Shown one piece after another: positions 41,616 through 50,849 of a stretch of 64,000 bases of DNA. Source of the stretch: Allopusillimonas sp048270225 (GTDB lineage: Bacteria > Pseudomonadota > Gammaproteobacteria > Burkholderiales > Burkholderiaceae_B); NCBI GenBank assembly GCA_048270225.1, contig JBLWTG010000002.1:1-64000 (forward strand), given 5' to 3'. A program made the translations under genes and the position numbers. The notes under the pieces are model-generated. The model ran no database searches. It saw only the letters and a program-made list of their open reading frames with translations, and was not told the DNA's origin. How positions within the stretch are numbered: the stretch's first letter is position 1; the number at the start of each line of letters is the position of its first letter.

Positions 41616-42593
41616 TTATTTTTTCTGTAGCCCTTTGGCTTCGATAATCTTGGCCCACCTGGCGCGCTCCGTTTCAGTAAGTTGCTGGAGCGCCGCCCGG
41701 CTACCTGGCGTGGGCGTCAGATAGGCGGTAGACATCAATTTTTTTACTTTGGCGTTGTCGAGCGCCCGGTTAACCCAGAGGTTGAGCTTGTCCAGGATGG
41801 CGGGATCTGTTCCTGCAGGAGCAAAGAATGCAAACCAGGTCGTGGCTTCAAATCCTTTGACACCCTGGCTATCCATCGTGGGAATGTCAGGTAGCGCGGC
41901 AACGTTCTCTTTTGTAGAGACCCCCAACGCTCGCAACCGTCCCGCCTTGATCTGTGCCATGGGCGCAGTAGGCGTATCGAGCAGAAAATCAATGTTGCCA
42001 CCTGCGAGCGCAGTAATGGCGGGTGCTGCGCCTTTGAAGGGAACGTGAGTTGCCTGAATGCCAGCATCAGCCAGAAACAGCTCCGAGATCATATGCGGAG
42101 CGCTGCCCTGGCCTGGGCTACCAAAATTGAGGGCTTCGGGATGCGCGCGAGCCTCGTCCAGCAATTGGGACAGATTCTGGTACTTTGAAGCGCTGTTGAC
42201 GACCAGTATCAAGGGCTGGGATGCAACTTCGGCGACCGGCTCAAAAGCAGTTGTGAGATCAATGCTGGAGATATCCCGATAGATCTGTGGCGCCAGAACG
42301 TTGGCGCTCAGGCCGCCAAATAAAAGCGTGTATCCATCGGCAGGCGATTTTGCGACCTTCCCTGCCCCGATGGTGGTGCCTGCGCCGGGCGCATTTTCCA
42401 CAACAAAAGAGGCGCCGGTTTCTTCCTGCAGAGCCTGAGCCATGATGCGCGCCGTGGAGTCTGTGGCACCACCGGGAGAATACGGCACGACAATAGTGAC
42501 AGGCTTGTCTGGATAGGCAAATGACACCCCTGGGAACACTGCCGAAAATACCATCGCGACAGAAAGTCCGCTAAATAAAGTACGTATATTCAT
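41616..42593 (-). CDS. Bug-family (TctC-like) periplasmic substrate-binding protein
   Basis: A 325-residue exported protein with the Bug signatures YPDKPVTIVVPYSPGGATDSTAR, VVENAPGAGTTIGA, PADGYT and THVPFKG. A signal peptide ends near S-F-A. It lies upstream of the flavin monooxygenase and divergent from a LysR gene, so the receptor, enzyme and regulator probably form one small catabolic unit. Ligand unknown. Confidence 0.92.
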   Translation of the reverse strand: MNIRTLFSGLSVAMVFSAVFPGVSFAYPDKPVTIVVPYSPGGATDSTARIMAQALQEETGASFVVENAPGAGTTIGAGKVAKSPADGYTLLFGGLSANVLAPQIYRDISSIDLTTAFEPVAEVASQPLILVVNSASKYQNLSQLLDEARAHPEALNFGSPGQGSAPHMISELFLADAGIQATHVPFKGAAPAITALAGGNIDFLLDTPTAPMAQIKAGRLRALGVSTKENVAALPDIPTMDSQGVKGFEATTWFAFFAPAGTDPAILDKLNLWVNRALDNAKVKKLMSTAYLTPTPGSRAALQQLTETERARWAKIIEAKGLQKK

Positions 42594-42726
42594 AGTTTTA
42601 TATGCGCCCCATTGTGCAAGGGGAGCTTGTCTCCATTGATAACGAGGGGTACTCCATAGGTTTCATTACATCAGAAATTACATTACTATTTATATTTAAA
42701 ACATTATCAATTAACAAATATTAATT
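42594..42726. other. AT-rich divergent promoter region
   Basis: This 133-bp gap between the Bug gene and the lysR gene is strongly AT-rich from 42660 on (for example atttatatttaaaacatt). It should hold both promoters and the LysR binding site. No single dyad stands out. Confidence 0.45.
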
Positions 42727-43671
42727 GTGAATATCAATACCCGCCAGTTGCGTGGCTTTTCTCTGATCAGTCAGTACAGCAGTTTCACCAAAGCTGCGGA
42801 ATACATGCACATTACGCAGGCCGGGCTGAGCGCGCTGATTAAAGAACTTGAAACCCAATTGGGATTCCGGCTGTTTGAACGCACGACACGACGCGTGACG
42901 CTGACAGCGGAGGGACGCCGGTTTCTGCCCCTCGCCCTGCAGATTGAACAAGGGCTGGAAACGACCAGAAGAGATATTGAAAGCGAACGGGCTGGACAGC
43001 GACGAATTTTGCGAGTCGCGGCCAGTCCCAGCGTCGTGAACGGTATGCTTCCCCTAGTGTTGAAACGTCACGAGACGACGCATCCGGGGGATCACATCGA
43101 GTTGCTGGACGTTTCCCGAAGCGAGGTTCTCCCGGAGGTTGAGAACGGCAACGCAGATTTGGGCTTGGGTATTTTTTTTCGGCCGGTAAGCGGCATCAGG
43201 CAATACCGCCTGTTTTCTTCTTCGCTACTACTGGTCTCTCCTGCAAGCTGGAAACCAGAGAGCACGGGAGCCCAGCCTGTCTTCATGGACTTGAGTTCAG
43301 TGCCAGCGGACGCATTGATTCGCTTGCCGCACGACAATCCCTTTCAGCAATGGGTGGATGACAGACTGCTGGCAGCCCATAATCTGCCCACTGAATCAGA
43401 CTATTGCAGGCGGCTGCGCAATATAGAAAGCTGTATTGCCATGGTAGAAATCGGCAGCAGCCACTTCATTGCTCCGGATTTTGTCGGCCCGGTATGCCGC
43501 CGCTATTCTGTTCGGATGAGACCAATCCAATCCGAGCGCAATAGCGTAGATTTCTATGCCATAGGAAGAGCCGGCGCGCAGTTGGAAAGCGTTGCGCAGG
43601 ACTTTATCGAAAGCCTGCTTAAAACAGCTGCCGCGCGCCGTATCGGACGGGATCACGGAAAGCGTGGGTAA
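42727..43671 (+). CDS. LysR-family regulator of the monooxygenase unit
   Basis: A 314-residue protein starting at GTG 42727, which gives the standard LysR start (INTRQLRGFSLISQYSSFTKAAE). The winged HTH continues with ITQAGLSALIKELETQLGFRLFERTTRRVTLTAEG. The effector domain fills the rest. It is divergent from the Bug receptor and monooxygenase genes and probably regulates them. Confidence 0.9.
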   Translation: MNINTRQLRGFSLISQYSSFTKAAEYMHITQAGLSALIKELETQLGFRLFERTTRRVTLTAEGRRFLPLALQIEQGLETTRRDIESERAGQRRILRVAASPSVVNGMLPLVLKRHETTHPGDHIELLDVSRSEVLPEVENGNADLGLGIFFRPVSGIRQYRLFSSSLLLVSPASWKPESTGAQPVFMDLSSVPADALIRLPHDNPFQQWVDDRLLAAHNLPTESDYCRRLRNIESCIAMVEIGSSHFIAPDFVGPVCRRYSVRMRPIQSERNSVDFYAIGRAGAQLESVAQDFIESLLKTAAARRIGRDHGKRG

Positions 43672-43752
43672 AGCTCGAAACCGCCTAATCACGACGAAGC
43701 CGCGCTTGCCCACGCTGAAGTCTTGAAACACGCACTGCAAAGAAAAAGCCCC

Positions 43753-45230
43753 TCACCGCAGCACAAACGGATTCCCACTCACCGCACCGCTGTTGATCCA
43801 CACCGACTTGGTTTGCAGAAAGGCCATCACCGCATCAATGCCGTTCTCGCGGCCAAGGCCAGAGTCCTTGTATCCGCCAAATGGCGCCATAAAGCTGACG
43901 GCACGATAGGTGTTCACCCAGACGGTCCCTGCCTTCAGTTTCTCTGACATGCGAATCGCGCGGCCCATGTCGGAGGTCCAGACCGCAGCAGCAAGCCCAA
44001 ACCGGATATCGTTGGCAATGCGCAATGCGTCCGTTTCGTCTTCAAACGGGATGACGGAGAGCACAGGCCCGAACACCTCCTCCTGCGCAATACGCATATC
44101 GTTGCGCACGCCGGTGAAGATGGTTGGCTCGACAAACCATCCGCTGCCACATTCGGCCGCGGTTCCCTTTTTGCCGCCCAGCACTGCCCGGCGCCTTCCT
44201 TTTGCGCGACGTCGATGTAGTCCAGCACCTTCTGGAATTGCGGCGGCGTCGTGATCGGACCCACCTGGGTCTCAGCGCTCATGGGGTCGCCCATACGGGC
44301 CGTACCGGCCACCGCGACCAGTTTTTTGACAAACTCATCATGAATGCTGCGCTGAACCAGCAGCCGCGAACCTGCGATGCAGGTCTGCCCAGTCGCGGCA
44401 AAGATGCCGGAAATAGCGCCGAACACAGCCTGCTCCATATCCGCATCGTCGAACACGATATTGGGAGACTTGCCGCCAAGCTCCATGGCCGTATGCTTGA
44501 GCATACGGCCGGCCTTTTCGTTGATCACACGCCCCGTCGCATCTGAACCCGTGAAGCTGATCTTGGCGACCAGGGGATGCTCGACCAGCGCGCCCCCGAC
44601 TTCAGCGCCATACCCCGTCACCACGTTGAATACACCCGGTGGAAAGCCTGCTTTCTCAAACAGCTCGGCAAACTCCAGCGTTGACGCAGAGGTGAACTCC
44701 GACGGCTTGACGACGATGGTGCAGCCGGCGGCCAACGCAGGCGCCAGCTTCCAGGCCAGCAACAGCAGCGGCGAATTCCAGGGCGTGATGGCCACCACCA
44801 CACCCACAGGCTCATGGCGCGTGAACGCAAAATAGCCTTTCTTGTCCAGCGGAAGCGTACTGCCCTGTATTTTGTCTGCCAGGCCGCCGTAGTAATAAAA
44901 CCATTGCGGAATGTAGTTCAGCTGCCCGTGCATTTCGGCAAACAGCTTGCCGTTGTCGCGCACCTCTGTCTCGGCCAGGCGTTGCGCTTCTTGCGCAATC
45001 ACATCGCCCAGCCTGCGCATCAACGCGCCACGCTGCGTGGGCGTCATTTCAGACCATGGCCCGGTGGTCAATGCCTTGTGCGCCGCCTGAACAGCCTGAT
45101 CCACATCCTGCTCATTACCGCGCGGGATCTCCGCCCAAGCGTCCCCCGTGAACGGGTTCTGCGTATCAAACCACGCGCCCGACTGCGAGGCGCGTTGCGC
45201 CCCGTCTATGTACAGCTGATAGCGTTTCAT
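43753..45230 (-). pseudogene. NAD(P)-dependent aldehyde dehydrogenase, frameshifted near 44190
   Basis: The 5' part (45230 to about 44190) encodes a normal aldehyde dehydrogenase N-terminus: ITPWNSPLLLLAWKLAPALA, SFTGSDATGR, catalytic Glu-250 in MELGGKSPNIVF and Cys-284 in GQTCIAGSR. The frame then shifts. The last 140 residues continue in another frame (LGGKKGT, WFVEPTIFTGV, EEVFGPVLSVIPF, APFGGYKDSGLGRENG). One base appears missing around 44187-44195, where GAR-x-VLGG is expected. It may be true decay or a sequencing error. If intact it would oxidise the aldehyde made by the decarboxylase encoded upstream. Confidence 0.88.
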
Positions 45231-45239
45231 ATTGCCTCT

Positions 45240-46217
45240 CTATTCTTTCTTTGCACCGCTCAGTTTGATGAGCTGTTGATAACGGGTCAACTCGTCTTTC
45301 CAGAATACGCTGAATGCTGCTGGCGGCAATGCATCGGGTTCAACGCCGAGCTGAACAAGCTTCTCACCCGTATTGTTCTCCTGCATGCCTTTTTGCAGAC
45401 CTCGATAGATAGTATCGACAATAGCAGATGGCGTTCCTTTCGGGGCCGCCAGGCCGAACCACGTAGAAAGGTAGACCTCGGGAATACCTAGCTCCTTAAA
45501 CGTAGGAACGTCGGGCAGCGCGCTGGAACGCTTGGCACCTGTCGTCGCCAAAGCGCGAACCTTGCCGCCCTTGATCAGCCCCACGGGATTATTGTCAAAC
45601 ATAAAATTGATCTGTCCGCCAATAAGATCCATCGTCGCTGGAGAATTCCCCTTATACGGCACATGGGTTACCTTGATATGCGCAGCATCAGCGAACAACG
45701 CCCCCGACAGGTGACCAGAGTTGCCTATCCCTCCCGACCCGTAGTTCAGTTTTCCAGGGCTGGATTTGGCAGCATTTATAAGATCCGCTACGGTCTTGTA
45801 CGGAGATGTCGCCGCAACAATCAGGACACTGGGTGCGCTTGCCGCAAGCGTGACGGGCACAAAGCCCTCAACCGGATCAAACGGCAAGTCTTTGAACAGG
45901 CTTGGACCGGCGGCGTTAGTCGTGCTCGTGGCCAATACAAGCGTATATCCATCAGGCTGCGCCCGCGCCACTTGTCCCGTACCAATAATGCCCGATGCGC
46001 CGGCGACATTCTCTACAACGACCGGATGCCCCAGCCCCTGCTCCAAGGCATGACCTAGCAGCCGGCCAATCGCATCGGCTGATCCACCAGGAGGCCAAGT
46101 CACCACCAGCCGCACCGGCTGCTCGGGATAAGCGGCGCCTGACGGCATGGGTGCTTGCAAGATAAAAAGTGCTGCAACGCCCATAAAGAATTTGGGCAAT
46201 CTAAAAAATGGTTTCAT
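45240..46217 (-). CDS. Bug-family (TctC-like) periplasmic substrate-binding protein
   Basis: A 325-residue protein starting at the ATG at 46217 behind CAGGAGA. The signal peptide ends near S-G-A-A. The Bug body is YPEQPVRLVVTWPPGGSADAI, VVENVAGASGIIG, PDGYT and THVPYKGNSPA. It lies between the decarboxylase beta subunit and aldehyde dehydrogenase in one apparent operon, so its ligand is probably the 2-oxoacid or a precursor. Confidence 0.92.
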   Translation of the reverse strand: MKPFFRLPKFFMGVAALFILQAPMPSGAAYPEQPVRLVVTWPPGGSADAIGRLLGHALEQGLGHPVVVENVAGASGIIGTGQVARAQPDGYTLVLATSTTNAAGPSLFKDLPFDPVEGFVPVTLAASAPSVLIVAATSPYKTVADLINAAKSSPGKLNYGSGGIGNSGHLSGALFADAAHIKVTHVPYKGNSPATMDLIGGQINFMFDNNPVGLIKGGKVRALATTGAKRSSALPDVPTFKELGIPEVYLSTWFGLAAPKGTPSAIVDTIYRGLQKGMQENNTGEKLVQLGVEPDALPPAAFSVFWKDELTRYQQLIKLSGAKKE

Positions 46218-46289
46218 GGCTTGTCTCCTGAATCCGACACTCTGCGGTGTGTAAATGGAAGGGCATCCCGCTATCAATCGTTGCAGGCC

Positions 46290-46886
46290 TTAAAACGGCT
46301 TTAGGCCCAATGCTGCACGAAAGCGGTTCTTGATGTAGGGGCCGTCGCGCGGTGGCAGGACACGCGGTGGCTCATCGGCTTCGATAAACACCTGCACAAA
46401 TGCAACGCCGGCGCGCTCGCGAATCTGCCCGGCAATCGCATCTGCGTCGTCCAGACTGGCAGCGGTGTAGGCATTGGCGATGCCAAAACCCTTGGCAACG
46501 GCGACAAGATCGGTGCCCAGGCTGGAATGGCTGCGCTGCATGCCGGTTTCTCCAAAATGGCCGTTATCCAGTACAACAATAGTGAGATTTTTCGGCTGCT
46601 TCGCTCCGATGGTGGCAAGACTGCCAATGCCCATCAACTGCTCGCCATCGCCGGTAATCACCACAACGGATTTATCCGTTTGTGCGAGCGCAAGCCCCAG
46701 CCCTATGGGGGCAGCACCACCCATTGCCCCCCAGAGATAGTAGTTGCCATCCCGGTCTCCGGCAGCGTAAACGTCGTAAGCGGCTGAGCCCAGCCCTGTG
46801 ACAACCAGCGCATCAGGGCTTGCTGACAGCAAACGGGAAACAAATTCGCGACGACTGGCGCGCGTCTGTGCAGTGTGGCGGCTCAT
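46290..46886 (-). CDS. ThDP-dependent decarboxylase, beta (ThDP-binding) subunit
   Basis: A 198-residue protein. The ATG at 46886 shares its A with the alpha-subunit stop (TGATG), indicating coupling; an ATG at 46901 is less likely. It is the C-terminal half of a thiamine-diphosphate enzyme: GAMGGAAPIGLGLALAQ, then the ThDP/Mg motif G-D-G-E-Q-L-M-G-I-G, and LDNGHFGETG. The split arrangement and length match sulfopyruvate decarboxylase (ComE) and phosphonopyruvate decarboxylase-like pairs. The likely reaction is a 2-oxoacid to aldehyde plus CO2, with the aldehyde passed to the downstream dehydrogenase. Substrate unknown. Confidence 0.88.
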   Translation of the reverse strand: MSRHTAQTRASRREFVSRLLSASPDALVVTGLGSAAYDVYAAGDRDGNYYLWGAMGGAAPIGLGLALAQTDKSVVVITGDGEQLMGIGSLATIGAKQPKNLTIVVLDNGHFGETGMQRSHSSLGTDLVAVAKGFGIANAYTAASLDDADAIAGQIRERAGVAFVQVFIEADEPPRVLPPRDGPYIKNRFRAALGLKPF

Positions 46887-47440
46887 CAATTGCGCTCCCA
46901 TTTTTTGCGACCAATCAGATTCTGGCTGAGTAAAACAGCGACTCTATCTCCTGCTTCGAAGGCTGCATCAAAGCCTGCGCTGACAATCTCTTCGGCATCT
47001 TCCGGACGGGAAACCCGCAAAACATGAATGCCCATGAGTTCCAGCGCTGCCTGTGTAGCCCTGCCCATCGGCCCTTGCCACGGGTTGAATTCGGCGTATT
47101 CGCCGCGCATGGTGACCAGGGTGAAGAAGGGAAAATCGGCGGCCTGCAGCAGCGAGAACATATTGACGCAGTTGCCCACGCCGCTGCTTTGCATGAGCAG
47201 CACGGCGCGTTGCCCACCCAACCAGGCACCGCTCGCTACCGCGACGCCTTCTTCTTCTGTGGTCAGCACAATGTCTTCAATATCCGGGTCCGCGATGGCG
47301 CGCTGGATGATGTGCGAATGGCCTGCATCGGGAACGTAGGCAATCTGGTGTGTGCCACCCTGTTTGAGCACCTTGAATATGGCCTGCTGCCAATCTGGTG
47401 CACTCATCGCGAGAGCGTGAGCTGAATTAGTGTTGGACAT
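46886..47440 (-). CDS. ThDP-dependent decarboxylase, alpha (pyrimidine-binding) subunit
   Basis: A 184-residue protein, N-terminal half of a ThDP enzyme. It includes the catalytic Glu region VLTTEEEGVAVASGAWLGG and LLMQSSGVGNCVNMFSLL, typical of ComD-like sulfopyruvate/phosphonopyruvate decarboxylase subunits. First gene of an operon alpha-beta-Bug-aldehyde dehydrogenase, divergent from a LysR gene. The overlap with the beta gene is one base. Confidence 0.88.
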   Translation of the reverse strand: MSNTNSAHALAMSAPDWQQAIFKVLKQGGTHQIAYVPDAGHSHIIQRAIADPDIEDIVLTTEEEGVAVASGAWLGGQRAVLLMQSSGVGNCVNMFSLLQAADFPFFTLVTMRGEYAEFNPWQGPMGRATQAALELMGIHVLRVSRPEDAEEIVSAGFDAAFEAGDRVAVLLSQNLIGRKKWERN

Positions 47441-47573
47441 GATCGATGATTACCTCGCGGCGCATTGGAAGGACTCAGGAGAGAAGCGTTTTGGTATTCT
47501 ATATTTTGATTAAAAGCTATCTGAAATATAATTTTTTGATAGTTCAATCATTTTTTTTGATCGAGGCTCAAGC

Positions 47574-48507
47574 GTGGATTTTCGACAGATGAAGGCTTTT
47601 CTCACGGTGGCAGATACCGGTAATGTCACGCGCGCAGCCGAACTGCTCAATATCGTTCAGCCCCGCGGTGTCACGGCAGATACGCATGCTTGAGGAGGAT
47701 CTGGGCGTCATGCTGTTCGAACGGGAACGGCACGGTATGACACTGACGGAGGCGGGCAAGTCGCTGGTGGAATATGGACGCCGTGTGATGCTGGAACTGG
47801 ATCGCGCGCGAACCGAGCTGCAGGGCGCCGAAACCAGCATCAGCGGGCTCGTGACCATCGGGCTTCTGCCCAGCACCAGCGATACGCTGTCAAGCGCCCT
47901 CGTCAGCGCCGTCACGCAGCAATACCCGGGCATCCGCATGCGTATTGTGATGGGCTACGCCGGCACGCTGCTGCGCTGGCTGGAAACCGGCGAAGTAGAT
48001 GCAGCGCTCCTGTACGGCGCCGAACGCTCGACCGAGATCCAGGCCACGCCACTGGTCGAGGAAGCCTTATGGGTGGTGGGCCTCCCAGATAGCGGCTTAC
48101 ATGCGGATGAACCCGTGCCGTTGGCGACACTGGCCGGACAGAGGCTCATCCTGCCCAGCGCTCACCATGGCATACGAATACTCGTGGATCACGCCTGCAA
48201 GGCCGCAGACATTTCACTCAATCTATCGGTTGAAACCAATGCACTCAGCGTCCAGCGCAGCCTGGTGCTGGGAAGACACGGCCTCACCATTTTGCCGCCC
48301 ATTGCCGTGGCAGACGATCTCGCACAAGGCAGGCTTGCCGGCGCGCCCCTCTGCAAACCGGATATTTCCCGAACCATTGTCCTGGCCCTTCCCGCAAACC
48401 GCTCCACCGCACGCCCCGTTCGGCGGGTTGTCGATGCTCTGACAGCGGAAATGCGCACAGTGGTCCAGACGGGACAATGGCTGGAAGGACGGTGGCTGGC
48501 AGGCTGA
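47574..48507 (+). pseudogene. LysR-family regulator, frameshifted at the CCCC run 47661-47664
   Basis: GTG 47574 opens a LysR N-terminus (DFRQMKAFLTVADTGNVTRAA, ELLNIVQP). Translation in this frame is lost at cagccccgcg. Removing one C from the run restores PAVSRQIRMLEEDLGVMLFERERHGM and a full effector domain to 48507. Either a real +1 insertion has inactivated the regulator or the base is a sequencing error. A shorter product from an ATG at 47623 would lack most of the HTH. It is divergent from the decarboxylase operon, which it should regulate. Confidence 0.85.
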
Positions 48508-48899
48508 TCAGCGCCGCCCCGCCGAAGGCCCGATGCTGGCCATGGCGATTGTCGTTGAGCTTGGCAAAACCGCACATTACACATCAAGGACCTACGAGAG
48601 CCTTGCTTTCCGACTTTGGCAAGCCTTAGTCATTCAGTTTGGCAATTTCCGAACATCGCTACTCCAGCAACTCCCAAGTTCCGCTACCGACCCTAAGCGG
48701 GCGTACATCAAATCGGACGTACATCAAATCGTTCAGTTCTAACCGATCATTGAACATATGCCGTCGTCCGATATCAGAGCAAGATTCGGATGGCCGTTCG
48801 CCCTCTTTTGTCATACGCTTGAAATAGCGGAACAAACGCATCCTGGCACCGTCGCCGCATGTGAGATTTACGGGCCCGCTCCCGTCGTGGAAAGGACAA
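48508..48899. other. Intergenic region with a short tandem direct repeat
   Basis: These 390 bases hold no convincing gene. Two copies of cgtacatcaaatcg (48702-48715 and 48718-48731) lie 2 nt apart. Base composition falls from here to about 50480, compared with the GC-rich flanks. Confidence 0.5.
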
Positions 48900-49562
48900 A
48901 TGCGCCTCTATTATCATCCGGTTTCTTCCAACTCCCGTCGCGTTCTCCTGACAGCAATCATATTGGGCGCAAAGTTGGAACTCGTCACCGTTGATCTGCT
49001 CAAGAGGGAGCATAGAGCTAAGGCATACCTCCAGATTAATCCGAACGGTAAGGTCCCACTATTAGAGGATGATGGGTTCTATCTTTGGGAATCCCACGCG
49101 ATCATGCAGTACCTTGCAGACAAGGAAGACGGACAGGCGCTATATCCCAAAGACGTGCAGATGCGCGCTGACATCAATCGCTGGCTCTTCTGGTCTGCGT
49201 ACCATTTCACTCCAGCAGTGGGCGTCATTAGTAGAGAGCGAATCTCCAAGAAGATGGTTGGCGGAACAGGCGATCCCGACCCAGCCGAGATTGCTCGCGG
49301 CGAGGCCTTGCTCTTCGCGTCCGCGCAAGTGCTCGACACGCATCTCTCTGATAAGCGATGGATCGCTCAAGACAGGCTCACTCTGGCAGATCTCGCGATT
49401 GCATCTCCTCTTATGCATGCCGAGGCGGCGCAGCTTCCCATCGGGGCATACAAGCATTTGCAAAGATGGTTCGCACAGGTTCGCAGCTTGGATGCATGGA
49501 AGGAGTCGGAACCTGCTCGCTCCAGCGAGCTACGAGAACAACTCTTGAGCGGGCCTTGCTGA
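48900..49562 (+). CDS. Glutathione S-transferase
   Basis: A 220-residue protein from the ATG at 48900, behind AAAGGA. The N-terminal thioredoxin-fold domain has LYYHPVSSNSRRVLL (candidate catalytic Ser), KVPLLEDDGFYLWESHAIMQYLA (the E-S-x-A-I glutathione site), and the C-terminal helical domain has L-T-L-A-D-L-A-I-A. It resembles theta/beta-like bacterial GSTs that conjugate or isomerise electrophiles. No related catabolic gene is adjacent. Confidence 0.9.
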   Translation: MRLYYHPVSSNSRRVLLTAIILGAKLELVTVDLLKREHRAKAYLQINPNGKVPLLEDDGFYLWESHAIMQYLADKEDGQALYPKDVQMRADINRWLFWSAYHFTPAVGVISRERISKKMVGGTGDPDPAEIARGEALLFASAQVLDTHLSDKRWIAQDRLTLADLAIASPLMHAEAAQLPIGAYKHLQRWFAQVRSLDAWKESEPARSSELREQLLSGPC

Positions 49563-49814
49563 CCGACAGCTTCTGGCCGAACACGTCGCTTCACAGCAAT
49601 CCCAAGTTGGGATCAAATCTGACAGGTAATGCCAGATTAAGTCAGGGTTACTACAAATAAATACACTACTCATGTAGTACACCGAGCCTTCGCTGAGAAA
49701 ATAATGAAGCAAAGCCCTTCAGGCCACGGCAGTCACTCGCAGAATTCATATAAAGCATACCGCTCCAAACTACCTAAAAGCACTTCGGTGCAACCGGCTC
49801 CCTAAGGAAAGTTT
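49563..49814. other. Intergenic region, no gene seen
   Basis: About 250 bases of moderate AT content between the GST and a small basic frame. No gene or strong dyad is visible. Confidence 0.4.
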
Positions 49815-49940
49815 TTACTTCTTTGGCTTGCTAGGCTTGAGAGCAGGCGTATTGCCAGGGGTTTTCTTGTTATCGCGACGACGTTGGTCAGGTTTGCCTG
49901 TTGATTTGGCGATTGGTTTCGGACCGGGCTTAAGTGACAT
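49815..49940 (-). CDS. Small basic hypothetical protein
   Basis: A 41-codon frame starting at the ATG at 49940 with GGAG 8 nt upstream. The product is rich in Lys, Pro, Arg and Ser (M-S-L-K-P-G-P-K-P-I-A start, P-S-K-P-K-K end) and looks disordered and cationic. I do not recognise a family. Existence rests only on the ribosome binding site and composition. Confidence 0.35.
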   Translation of the reverse strand: MSLKPGPKPIAKSTGKPDQRRRDNKKTPGNTPALKPSKPKK

Positions 49941-50085
49941 GACAAATCTCCATTCGGCTTTTTGTAACTTATTGTAACTTTCAATGGATTCCATTGTAAA
50001 TACTGACTCACCCTGGATATGATCGTCCGCCCCTGGCCGGACAGCGACCAAATGGACCGCTGTCCAGGTGGACTGTAAGCAAATA

Positions 50086-50313
50086 TCACACTTCAGTCTG
50101 CTCTGCCATTTCCAGCGCATCATCGACTTCGATACCAAGGTATCGCACCGTGCTTTCGAGCTTGGTATGACCAAGTAGCAATTGAACCGCTCTTAAGTTT
50201 TTTGTGCGTCGGTAAATTAGTGATGCTTTTGTTCTTCGCATTGTGTGCGTTCCGTATGCGGTAGGGTCGAAACCAATGGCGGTCACCCAGCTATCAACTA
50301 TCCGGGCGTACTG
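50086..50313 (-). pseudogene. Tyrosine recombinase (phage integrase) C-terminal remnant
   Basis: The frame encodes QYARIVDSWVTAIGFDPTAY, then THTMRRTKASLIYRRTKNL, QLLLGHTKLESTVRYLGI. These include the catalytic H-x-x-R region (TMRR), the LLGHT motif and the tyrosine nucleophile (V-R-Y-L). An in-frame stop sits just before it (50314-50316), and no upstream half is found. It is the tail of an integrase, a relic of a mobile element. Confidence 0.85.
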
Positions 50314-50481
50314 TCATGTTGATAAGTGCGATGATGCGCGTACCGCGCTTGAAAAAACGAAATCATCAGTGTGCGATATCTCGGACTCGTAGATTCACCA
50401 AGTCGCACGCTCGCAGATCCAGCATCCCGATCTACCCCATTTTCGTTGACTGAATGTATCCTATTTTATACAATCATCCTT

Positions 50482-50613
50482 ATGAAAACGATCCACACTA
50501 CCGAGACGTTCGACGTCTGGTGCGACAACTATAAAGCGAGAGCATCATGGGAACCATCAAACTACGCAAGTGGGATACCGTCGAACACCTCAAAACCGAG
50601 GAGGATATGGTGA
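50482..50613 (+). pseudogene. Toxin remnant of a RelE/ParE-like addiction module
   Basis: ATG 50482 begins M-K-T-I-H-T-T-E-T-F-D-V-W, the N-terminus of a common RelE/HigB-type (Gp49-like) toxin, but the match ends after about 20 residues. The frame runs into the antitoxin gene, which starts at 50547. Most of the toxin (normally about 100 residues) is deleted. Confidence 0.65.
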
Positions 50614-50849
50614 TGTACTTGCAAGCCTGCATGGATGAAGCTGGTGACGATGCTGCCTTCATCGCGGCAGCGCTCGGCGACATCGCCCGAGCCAAAGGAA
50701 TGACGCAACTGGCAAAAGATACGGGTTTAGGGCGCGAAAGCCTCTACAAGGCACTGTCCGGCGAGGGCAACCCAAGCTTCGGCACCATCCTGAAGGTCAT
50801 GCACGCGCTCGGGATCAAGCTGCACCCTGAAGCCGCTACTCACGCCTGA
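50547..50849 (+). CDS. Addiction-module antitoxin, HTH type
   Basis: A 100-residue protein of the addiction-module antidote family (HigA-like). It has a variable N-terminus, then DEAGDDAAFIAAALGDIARAKGM, HTH AKDTGLGRESLYKALSGEGNPSF, and TILKVMHALGIKL. In intact loci it follows the toxin directly and represses the operon. The toxin here is reduced to a stub, so it is an orphan antitoxin. Confidence 0.88.
   Translation: MGTIKLRKWDTVEHLKTEEDMVMYLQACMDEAGDDAAFIAAALGDIARAKGMTQLAKDTGLGRESLYKALSGEGNPSFGTILKVMHALGIKLHPEAATHA

Noticed and set aside
50086..50313. Active integrase of a current mobile element
   Set aside because: Only the C-terminal domain is present and an in-frame stop precedes it. 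No attachment repeats or tRNA gene were seen next to it.
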